Of a stretch of DNA of 64,000 nucleotides, positions 31,145 to 43,100 are shown piece after piece (positions within the stretch are counted from its first letter, which is position 1; every line of letters begins with the position of its first letter). Position numbers and translations under genes: made by a program. This DNA comes from Bombyx mori. Taxonomy: Eukaryota > Arthropoda > Insecta > Lepidoptera > Bombycidae. The notes below the pieces were generated by a model. That model did no database searches, was not told where the DNA came from, and saw only the letters and a list, made by a program, of their open reading frames with translations. The stretch is from assembly GCF_030269925.1 (NCBI RefSeq), contig NC_085129.1, forward strand, positions 19,831,501 to 19,895,500, given 5' to 3'.

Positions 31145-34100
31145 GTACGTATGCAACGCAGCATTATGTAGTAACAAATATTTAATGACAAATTATTTAT
31201 AAGCTGTACTTCTAGCTCCTTCGTAGCATCCTGCTCATTTCTGCCGCTTAGCAGAATTCTCGCTTGAAGCGTAGCTCTGCCGTTATATAAAGTGATACCC
31301 ACACTAATACTTAATTACTAAATTAAATGAATGATATAATAACATTATTAATTTCAAGATGGATGGCGCATTTACGTTGTAGATGCTTATGAGCTCCAGT
31401 AACCACTTAACACCAGGTGGGCTATGATTTTTTTAAAGTGACCTTTTAAGCCACTAGTCTGGCTATAGGCTAACTTTAATCCCGAAAGACACCTTACTGG
31501 AAACTGTTTTACTATCTTTAGAAAAGTTGACGCATTCCCGTGATCACACGGACGAAGTCGCTGTCCGGCTGATACAGTATAAAGTAAAGACTTTGATGAT
31601 TTTTTTATTATTATTGCTTAGATGTCTGGACGAGCTCACAGCCCACCTGGTGTTAAGCGGTTACTAGAGCCCATAGACATCTACAACGTAAATGCACCAC
31701 CCTTGAGATATAAGTTCTAAGGTCTTAAGTATAGTTACAACGGCTGCCCCACCCTTCAAACCGAAACGCATTACTGCTTCACGGAGAAATAGGCAGGGTG
31801 GTAGTACCTACCCGCGTGGACTCACAAGAGGTCCTACCACCACTAAGATGACTTATCTAACTCTCTGCAATTAGCCCTCATCGAAGAAAATAACAATTAA
31901 AGTGATCATACAGCCACACAGCCTTATGATAACTTCGAATACTGTGGCAGAAAGACAAAAAGTCCCGTCCCAGTTGCTTTCTTAATTTCTTTTTTATATT
32001 TACGGGCAAAGGGTACATTAGGGAACACAGTGCCTAAGATATTATCGAAAATCTACCACATGAATTTTACAGTTGTGAAGTATGCGATCACTGCCACGAA
32101 TCTCTACATCGTAACGAAGATATTGTGGTTTGGGAAGGATACAGCTTCCACAACAGATGCCACAAATGTTGTTAGTGCCAATGTTTTAATTGCGTTTTCG
32201 AACGGACAATCATTTATCATTATACTTTACACTAAGCGCCTAACCTAGTACATACATCTTTTACAAACAGCCTATCATTGGGAATTGATTTAAACTTTCG
32301 CCACCCACCTTGAGATATGCGTTCTAAGGTCTCAGTATAGTTACAACGGCTGCTCCGCCCTTCAAACCGAAACGCATTACTGCTTCACGGCAGAAATAGG
32401 CGGGGCGGTGGTACCTTTCGGTGTCCACGTGTCCTGGTGAAACTGGAAAGGCCTCCAGGCCACCAGTAACCTTTCAATCACAAAAAAAAAAAAAAAACCT
32501 TTCGGTGCGGACTCACAACAGGTCCTACCACCAGTAATTACGTAAATTCTAATTTTGCGGATTTGATTTTTATTATACTATGTTATTCCTTCACCGTGGA
32601 AGTCGATCGTGAACATTTGTCAAGTACGTATTTCATTAGCAAAAATTGGTATCCGATTTTGTCTACGTTTAGCTTATTGACGATCTTTCGAATGATGTTC
32701 CTTAGTGTACGTAGTCGCGTTCAGATGAGTTCTGTGAAATTTGCGCAGTCGTTTTATTGACTGTTTGTTACACGAGACATATCGAGCGATAAGTTTCCCT
32801 GACGTATGCCGTAGAATTTGAGAATGGGACTTTACCTTCTAACGGTGCCGCCTTTGAAACTGAAACACAAATATTACGGCTGATGTAAACAACATACAAA
32901 TACATTATTACGTCATACATACGTCCTACTCCTATCATCTGTGGGTTTCTAGCAAATCAGCTTATGCGCGTGTCCGCAGCTGTGGGCTGCCGGCTACACA
33001 CCCTCTTAAAATCGCTCGCAACAAAACATACGTACGGTCATGAAGTCTTTTAAAAATAGTACAAGACTGGCTGCACGCACGAAAAAGTGTCACGTTCCGA
33101 CCGAGCCTGAGCGAGAGCGTGGAACAAGAGAGGCACGATCGGCCCAAGCGTTGGCTTATGTCACGTTTATCTCTCTTCTCGCGTGACGTCAGCGCTAGTA
33201 GTTCGAATAGTTCTGCTACTGACGTTATCAACAACTTGACAACTGTCGTCCGTAAACCGATTATTAAAGACAAGCAATTATTTATCTGACAGTCGTCTGC
33301 AGCGAAACTGATCTGCTGAACGCGGAAATCTTCAAGGGCGCTATATTCTGCGGCAAATGTTCGAAGAGAATTTTCAATGATTGCGCATCAGCCAAACAAA
33401 TTAGAAAACCTAAAATTAGAACCAAATATAGGAGGACGCGGAGAACGAAACGAAGCACGGATAAGAAGGAATCTAATTATAGTGGACCGGGTTATAACGA
33501 AATTGACAGGTACTATTTTAAATTGATGCATTTGTAATTTCGTAGTTCAATCTTATTTACTTGGTCACAAAGGACTCTGTAGATCAAGAGCTGTGTTTGA
33601 TGATGAAAAGAGGAGGAAATGGTAGCCGTTGATCCCAACGGTCGAATGGCCGGGCCACCAATTGCCCAGCCCGAAAATAACCAAGGTAGCCTACTGGGTT
33701 TCTTGCCGGATCTTCTCAGTGGATCGCGATTGCGATATGGGGGTAGATTCAGCGAAGCACTGCTCTTGCTATGGCTAGTGTTAGCAAATTCTCTTAGGTT
33801 GAGCCCTTCAGCTCACGTACCCATCCGGGCGTAGCTGGAATAGCCTCATAGGCTACCATCGAATAGGTAAGAAAAAAAATGTTTCAGTTACCAATTTTGA
33901 AATGGGTTAATTCGCTCGTCGAACTCTTCGTCGTAATCGACGAGTTTGACAATGACGGTGACCGGTGGTTGAGAGGCCTAAGAGCACCAAGAGTGAAACT
34001 GAAACATCAAAAGCGATGTACTATACTTACAATGCCCCGCCATTTTATGAAAGTTAGCAGTTTCATCTATCGGGAATAGTTCAGTTCCGCGGTCAATAGA

Positions 34101-37100
34101 TGTCGCTACTTTTAATAAGGAGTAATGCATTATTTCCGTTAATAGATGGAGCTAGTGTCGTTCTTTTGTGGAATCGTTTAAATGCTTTCAAATTTTTACA
34201 GCAAGACGCAAGCCATTCGCGATCCTATTGTTGTGACATACAAAAAAGGAGAAAAGGTAAGGTTTAATTAAAAGTTTTAGCTTGTTTTAGGGTAATTTTT
34301 TTACTTATAAGAGTATCGTATGTGTATTTATGTCACAACACGTACCTACTGGCATATCTTTTTTTTTTTCCTACCTAAGCTGGTAGCCTAGGGAGGCTTT
34401 TCCAGCGTAACCGTAGCTAGTAGGTGAGCTCACGGGGCTCAAACCTGACGACGATGCTAACATGAACTCTAGCAAGAGCCGTGCTTCGCAGAATCTACCA
34501 CCGGATCGGAATCGCGACCCACTGAGAAGATCCGGCGAGAAACTCAGTGGGTTGTGTCTGAGAGTTAACTTACTCGTCGAGCCCTTCGTCGCAAGCGACA
34601 GGTTCGACGAAAACGGTGACCGGAGGCTGGCTTATCATATACAAGAGCTTGCGTAATAAATAATTGTGATATCGACCTCACGTCTTAAGGTGACGGGACA
34701 GCGTGACTGGGAATTAGCTTCAAGTAGATGAGAATTTGTTTATTCGTGCTACAAAAATAAACACATGTGGCACTCGGGGACTGCCGCGGTAAAGCTATTG
34801 CATAGCATTTTTTGTCAACTTATGCAATTATAATTGGACAATAATAATTTAATATTAAAACAATAACAAATAAGACCGCACTATATTTTACATTAACAAA
34901 AGCAAAACATTAACTGTCCCCTTCACACTCATAAGCTAGACCGCGCGAGAGAGAAATGAGCAGACTTTTCATGATGCGCATGCAGTGCGACGTCACGCCG
35001 CGCGCTTATTTACAAACACTACACAAGCGCAACGTGTGAATGTGTTGAACGCGAGCTACATGGTAGGCGGAGTGGAGGGTGTTATATTTTAATTTCGTTA
35101 CGGAATTTCTTAATTCGGTCGCCGCGCTCAAAGTCTACGGTAAAAGTTTTGCAATAGCTTAAAAAAAACTGCTGATAGGAAGTAGTAATTTTTATTTATT
35201 TTGTTTTCAGAATAATCGACCCATAAGAAAAGTTTGCATCGGTAAATATTTAATTAGGCATCGAAAGAAATTACGTATTTATTTTTAAAATTCCCCGTTT
35301 ATTTCATAAGCTTTGATTGTTTACCGCATTTATTATTTTTGTAATCGATTTAGAGTATACATTATTGAACTGTAAAAAAAGTTATCTAAATTCGGCTGTC
35401 TTTAAAATGTTCTTTTTCGAATGTTTCATTCAAGAATTTAGTTATCAGTCAGCCGAATTTTGAATTTTCTTGAAATTTCATCAAAAGCGGTTCAGTACTT
35501 TCGTTTTAAGAAATTAATAATTAATAAATCAAAATTATGTTTCCGTTCAAGTTAAAACGAACCTGCGTGTATTAAAGTTGCATTGCTATTATCTTATTTA
35601 AAAATAATTTCAGAGTTCGTTTATCTATCGGATACTAGATGGCGTTGAATACGATTTCGGATTCTCAATACACGTCTAATATTTGAAGTTGAAACGCAGA
35701 ATTACTTTGCGAATTTAAAACAACAGAAGACAATGCTTATTTTTTTAAGGTCACCTAGTGTTGTATTTAACCATGGGCCCAAAGACAGTAACAATAAAAA
35801 GAAAAACGGCCTTGAAACTCGAGGTTTATCTCCCAATCTTATAGTAACTGCACATGTATATTTTGATTTTATTGCTTAGCTGGGTGGACGAGTTCACGAC
35901 CCACCTAATGCTAAGTGGTTACCGGGAGCCCATCGACATCAACAACGTAAATGCCGCCACCCACCGTGAGATATGAGTTCTAAGGTCTCAGTATAGTTAC
36001 AACGGCTGCCCCACCCTTCAAACCGAAACGCATTACTGCTTCACGGCAGAAATAGGCAGGACGGTGGTTCCTAGCCGTGCGGACTCACAAGAGGTCCTAC
36101 CACCAGTATATTACGCGATTAGTATAATTATGTAAGGCGCCTGCGGGATTCGAACACCGGCACATTCGCGTCGCGCGATACGAATGCACCGGTGTGCTTA
36201 GTGCGAGTTTTTTAACGTTTTCGATAGCGTAAAAGTTAACTCTGATTTGTATGGGGTTGGATCGTTTGCCTACGTTTGCCGCTAGGGGCGCTGTTCCAAC
36301 TGCATACAAAATTGACTTAACTTTTACGCTATCGAGAAAGTTAAGAAACTCGCACTAAGCACACGGACGTCTTAACCTTCAGGCCGCAACCACTATGATT
36401 TGAAATAATCAATTAGCATGATATTTTCTTGAATTCAGACACGGGTATAACGACAGTGGTAACTCAGGAGCTGTTAGACCACTTCAACAATGTACAGTCT
36501 TCGAAAGAACGGTAATAATTTTTTATTTTATTTCATAGCAACGAAAGCCAATGAAAAAAATAATAGTTTAAAAAATTTAACAAAATACGCCTTTATAGAA
36601 AATCTAACTAAAAAATAGATTAAATAATTTAATCAAATATAATAAAATAAAATAAATTTTAATAAATTTGAATTAAAAATAGTGTAAGAAAAAATAATTT
36701 TATTGTAAAAAAGCATGGGATGCTTTTCAGGATATGTATTATCAAAATAACCCTTCTACTCATATCTGTTCATAAAATATTTATAACTACTGATACCATG
36801 CCCCCACGCTTTTTTTTACAATAAAATCATTTTTTCTTACACTATTTTTAATTCTAATGTATTAAAATTTATTTTCAATTTTTAGTTGGATTTTCTATAA
36901 AAGCGTATTTTGTTAGTTTTTTTAAATTATTATTTCTCATTTTTTTGTTGATTTTCAATTTCTTTTAAAATTGGATTGTCATCGATCCTTAATAAGTTTA
37001 TCAAATTTCAAGTTAATCCGACGTTTTGAAGGGGGTCAAATCATGTTCACAGATTCCGTTACATACGTCTGAAGCTAATAAAAGCGTATTAAAAGAAAAT

Positions 37101-40100
37101 TACTCTTTTTGGGGGACGGAAAAATCCGATACAAAAATGACGGGAAACCGGTTTTATGTGTTATTTTTTTCGTTTTTCAAATTTAAAGTACGTCTTAGCA
37201 CTAGTAAGGGATGAACAGATTCTGATGATTTTTCTCTATGGCCGGTAGATTCGATTTCGATTCCAAAACTCCAACGTATAATTTAGGGCACACGTGATTT
37301 AGACATAATTATCATTCTCCTGCCCTTCTCCCAGTCACCTGGGGTCGGCGCAACATGTCTTCTCCTTCCATACTCTTCTATCATATATCATATCTTCGCT
37401 CACTCCTCTCTTACACATATCGTCTTTCACGCAATCCATCCATTTCTTCTTAGGTCTACCTCTTCCTCTATATTCTTCCACGTGATTTAGACAATAATAC
37501 AATTATTTCTGATTGTCCTTCAAGGAACGATATGTCCTGTCAGAAGATTTATTCAAACGATTCAAACGACAGCGTAAGTTTGATTCAATTTTATAAATTG
37601 ACATACCCTACCTTTAGAATTCGGGTGGGTTCATTAAAAAATTTAAGAAACTTAGTTTCATATTTTGGACGACTCATAAACATGTATTTTTTTATTGCTT
37701 ACATGGATGGACGAGCTCACAGCCCACTTGGTGCTAAGTTATTACTGAAGCCCATACACATCTACAACGTAAATGCGCCACCCACCTTGAGATATAAGTT
37801 CTAAGGTCTCAAGTATAGTTACAACGGCTGCCCCACCCTTCAAACGGAAAAGCATTACTGCTTCACGGCAGAAATAGGCAGGGTGGTGGGTGATACCTAC
37901 CCGCACGGACTCACAAGAGGTCCTACCACCAGTGACAGACAAACATATTTTTACTTGTATACTCGCCCAGACGAAGATCAAACAAACCTGTTCATCACAC
38001 GAACGTTTGCCCAACGTGGGAATCGAACCCACGATCCTCGGAACAACAGTCAGTGCCGCCAGTATTGCTCCAACAGTTTTTGTGGCAACGGACTATTAAG
38101 ATAACCCAATATTTTTCTATTGTTATTTGCAGAACAGAACCGTATGCAGCGATATGAGAATAGCTGGTAAGTGTCTTTGGGGATTTTTAGAATTCCTTTT
38201 TAATACGTCTTTTTTTTTTTATTGCTTAGATAGGTGGACGAGCTCACAGCCCACCTGGTGTTAAGTGGTTACTGGAGCCCATAGACATCCACAACGTAAA
38301 TGCGCCCTTGAGATACAAGTTCTAAGGTCTCAAGTATAGTTACAACGGCTGCCCCACCCTTCAAACCAAAACGCATTACTGCTTCACGGCAGAAATAGGC
38401 AGCGTGGTGGTACCCAACCGTGCGGACTCACAAGAGATACTACCACCAGTACTTCTTCTTCTTCTTCGTCGTTTAATCATCGAGGATCATGAACTCAGGC
38501 ATGTAAGTCTGTCCCTGAAGATCGGTCAGCTGTGAAGTGGCGGGTAGCCATCACAGAACACAAGATATTTGACAGATGCGTAAATCTCGCTTACAAAGCT
38601 TTCAAGATAAGCTCGCAAGACAAGCTCCGAACAACAACATTCGGACCTCACGCATAAGCCAGTCACTGTCGTTGCCCTAGACACGTCCTTACGGATCCAT
38701 CAGATCCAAGAACTCTTGCATTAGACGCCTTCAGCTCTAACACTAGGAGCAGGCTTAGGGACCTCGGTAACCGTACTCGTCGAACTCGACAAAGAGGTCG
38801 ACGTGAAACTTAAAATATACATCAGCCTGCTGAGTTTCTCGCCGGATCTTCTCAGCGGGTCGCGATTTCGATCTGGTAGTAGATTCATTCGCGAAGCAGC
38901 TGCTCTTGAATTGTCAGGTCTCCTTTGGAGGCGCTCGGGCAGCTGATAACTGATCCCACCCCTCCTGGCTGAGCCCTTGCTCGACCACCTGTCCTGGTGA
39001 AACTGGAAAGGTCCCGGGCCACCAGTAATCCTTCAATCATAAAAAAAAACTCTCGGGCCGTTGGTCTACCGAGCAATATCACCCGCTCGATGGATGGTCT
39101 TGTCTCCGTTGTTAAGGCTACCACAGACTGCCCGTTGGATGCTGCCTCCAACTGTCCGATTTCGGGCTGCCATGAGGACCAATGAATCGATTCTCGAAGA
39201 GCTCCACACCACAAGGCGGCTCTCAACCAATTGGCAAGATCGAACACTCAGCTTTTTCGGACATATCATACTGTCAAAAGATTGCACTTTTTGCTCCTAC
39301 CTATTCGCCGGTTGTGACTGGTAAAATCAAGGGGAAAAGGCCTAGGGTAGAGGTCCCAAACGATGGTCGGACCAAATAGCGGAGGAACTGAAAATACCTG
39401 TCAGCGACGCACTCCACCAAGCTACAGAACGGGATCGATGGACACAGCTGGTTGACGGAATGGGACGGAGTCACGATCCTCAGTAATGAGGGATCGATTG
39501 AAGAGAGAGAGAGAGAGAGAGAAATTCGTTGGTAGCCTAAAGGACATTCCAACTACCCCCGCACGGGTGGTGAGCTCACGGGCTCAACCTGAGAGAATTT
39601 GTTAACACTAGCCCTAGCAAGAGCAGTGCTTTGCTGAATCAACCACTGGATCGGAAACGCGACCCACTGAGAAGATCGGAATGGCACCCTGCATTTCGAT
39701 TCGTCATTATTGTGGTTCTAAAAAGAATGGCGCCTAATTTTGTTGTCTTCTTTTTACTTCGATAGATGCATTTTTTATTGCTTTGTTGGGTGGACCAGCT
39801 CACAGCCCACCTGGTATTAAGTGGTTACAGGAGCCGATAGACATTTACAACGTAAATGCGCCACCCACTTTGACATATAAGTTCTGAGGTCTTTGTATAG
39901 TTTTATTTATTTACCTGTAATAATCTAAATCTGTGTGTAAGGCAATAAAATGATTTTATTATTATTTCTAGAACTAGGAGCGTCCACGGAAATAGCTAAT
40001 ATGGCGTTGAAGAAGTCCGAGCTACCGGCCGCAAAGAAATCGGACGTCGCTAGGTAAATAGGCGGCGGCTTGCCTGTGCCCCTCGCTGATGTCCACGGGC

Positions 40101-43100
40101 GACGGTAGCCGTTCACCTTCAGAGGGACAATGTGTCGGTTCGCCCGCCAAAAAAAGAAATATACATTCTACGCCTAATCTTATCTGATGTTAAACATTGT
40201 TATAAACTATTCTTTTACTGGTGGTAGGACGTCTTGTGAGTCCGCGCGGGTAGGTACCACCGCCCCGCCTATTTCTGTCGTGAAGCAGTAATGCGTTTCG
40301 GCTTGAAGGGCGCGGCAGCCGATATAACTATACTGAGACCTTAGAACTTATATCTCAAGGTAGGTGACGGCATTCACGTTGTTGATGTCTATGGGCTTCA
40401 ATAACCACTTAACACCAGATGGGCTGTGAGCTCGTCCACACATCTAAGCAATAAAACTAAAATAAAAAACGGTCCCGATCACTTAACGCCAGGTGGGCCG
40501 CGAGCTCGTTCCCTAAACGAGTTTACTGGACGTGTTTTTTAAAGGCGTGTTTTTTTTAAAATATTTTTCTTCTCTCACATCTTCTCATTTATTATTTCCA
40601 TACTGTTGATGTATTATGTGTATGTAAGTATATTAGTATGTATATTGGTATATAATTGGTATATAAATATTGGTATATATTTCATATTATATGTAAACGG
40701 TTTATATTTTCTATAATGCATTATCTATAGTACACCGCAACATACCTGCTATATTTTTTTTATATTTTCCAGAATTTCTATAAATTAAACGGTTGTCTGG
40801 AAGAGATCGCTTTTAGCGATAAGACCGCCTATTGTACAAATGTATCTGCTTTTTTTGATTGTTTTTTGAATGTAAATTGTGTTTTGGTGTGCAATAAAGT
40901 GTATTCTCTCTCTCTCTCTCTTCTATCTCCACCCAATTCTGAGTATAGGTCTCATCTTGAGCACTTTATTATTTTCGGTAGCTTCTCCAGTCGCTAATTT
41001 TTTATTTATTTACAGATTAGAGAGTAGTGTCAATTACTGCCAGAGGTCTTCGTCATCCAAACTAGATTCTGGTACAAAATGTTTTTAATTTTATTGTTGT
41101 CATGTTTTTTTTTTTTTTTCATTTGTTTTACTCTTTTTTGGACGCGTAATGTACTTATACTTGATAAATAATAATAAACTGAAATACAATTAACAAAAAA
41201 AACTTTAATGAAATAAAATCAGTGCATCGTCGAAGTAGAAGTCGATAAAATACGCAATATTAACCCCTTTAGTGTTGAGTTTTTTTCATATTATTTTGTA
41301 GAAACCTTTTACTTGTGTTAGGACCTCTTGTGAGCCCGCACGGGTAAGTACCACCGCCCTGCCTATTTCTGCCGTGGAGCAGTAATGCGTTTCGGTTTGA
41401 AGGGCGGGGCAGCCGTTGTAACTATACTGAGACCTTACAACTTATATCTCAAGACGGGTGGCGGCATTTACGTTGTAAATGTCTATGGGCTCCAGTAACT
41501 ATTTAACACCAGGTGGGCTGTGAGCTGATCCATCCGTCTAAGCAATAAAAAAATAAAGAAATAAATCTTCTTTTCTTAAATAATTCTAGTTGATTCCGAT
41601 GATCTTTGCGACGATTGCAGATTTAGAAGAATTTATTTAGAGGATTCCAATAGCAGGTTTGTTGAGGTTTTCGTATTTTTTTTTTCTTAGATGGATGGAC
41701 GAGCTCACTGCCCACCTGATGTTAAGTGGTTAAGTCGTATGTTAAGTCGTATTGTGGGCCAATAGGAAATTTGCTTGCTTGCCGGTTCTAAGACAGCGGC
41801 TCTCAAAGTTTTTTCTTTCTGCACGGCACATTTTTGACGTTCAAATTTTACATTAAATTTGTTTTTCATGAAATTTGAAAATCAATGATTTAAGATCTGT
41901 TTACTCACTTGAAAAATAGTTACAATGAGATGTGCTTAATAAATAATAGTTAGTAGAGCGTTTGTTAAGGGATTTCATTACTGGTGGTAGGACCTCTTGT
42001 GGCCACCCTGCTTATTTTTACCGTGAAGCAGTAATGTGTTTCGGTTTGAAGGGTGGGGTAGCCGTTGTAACTATACTGAGACCTTAGAACTTATATCTCA
42101 AGGTGGGTGGCGCATTTACGTTGTAGATGTCTATGGGCTCCAGTGACCACTTAACACCAGGTGGGCGGTGAGCTTGTTCTCCCATCTAAGCAATAAAAAA
42201 AAACATGTAAGAACAGTTTCAATGACTAATAAGTATGTCGAATGTTTTTTGTACGAAGTCTTTGTTGAGAATTAATCTAATCAAAGTCGTCGTGGCCTAA
42301 AGGATAAGACGTCCGGTGCATTCGTATCGGGCGATGCAATCTGTGTTCGAATCTCGCAGACGGGTACCATTTTTTTGTTATGAAATACGTACTTACAAAT
42401 GCTCACGATTGACTTCCACGGTGAAGGAATAACATGTCTGATGGTGGGTGACGACATTTACGTTGTTGATGTCTATGGGCTCTAACCAATTAACACCAGG
42501 GGGACCTTTGATGTTCGAAACATTTTTTGTATAGAAAAATCTTGACTCTTTTTTTTCTTAGGTACTGGACCCAAAGACGCATCTCAAGCATCGTGAAGAT
42601 ACCTTTTAAAAGCTGTAAGTTAAATCTTGAAGTTTTTTTGTTTTGTTTTTTAATGTGTTTCGTGTAAGTTTTGCTTAGATCGGATGACGAGCTTTTCGAC
42701 GTTACAACATGAAAAGATTCTTACAAATATAACTTTGGGTACCGGTTTAATTTGAATAAAACCTACGCAATTTTTTATGTTTAGTGCAAATTATCTTAGT
42801 CACAAAAGCACACACACACACACACAATCTTAGATCAACCTTTTAGAGATAATCTTTTGGAGTTTTCCACTGGCTTTCGAAAAGTAAAATCTAGAAAGAA
42901 CGAACTCCGATGTAAGTCGACGTCAGCGCAGAAGTGATCTACTTTTTGAGGGCAAACTTAAAGCTGACTTTTTTTTATCCTATCTATTCTAGTAACCTCG
43001 AGGGGTTATTCTAGATTCACTGAACTAGTAGGTGAGCTCACGGGGCTCAAGCCGAGATGTTGCTAACACGAACCCACGAGCAAGAGCAGTGCTTCGCAGA

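Noticed and set aside
32039..32072. Possible upstream extension of LIM exon 2 (IIENLPHEFYS)
   Set aside because: Open in frame, but the only acceptor before it would be a poor AAG without a pyrimidine tract. The acceptor at 32072 fits better. Not fully excluded.
32030..32248. 72-codon open frame across LIM exon 2
   Set aside because: Wrong phase. The LIM motif and the phase match with exon 3 fix a different frame.
38132..38166. 34-nt exon 7 as a constitutive exon after exon 6
   Set aside because: This joint gives TGA within eight codons. Kept only as an alternative joined to exon 4.
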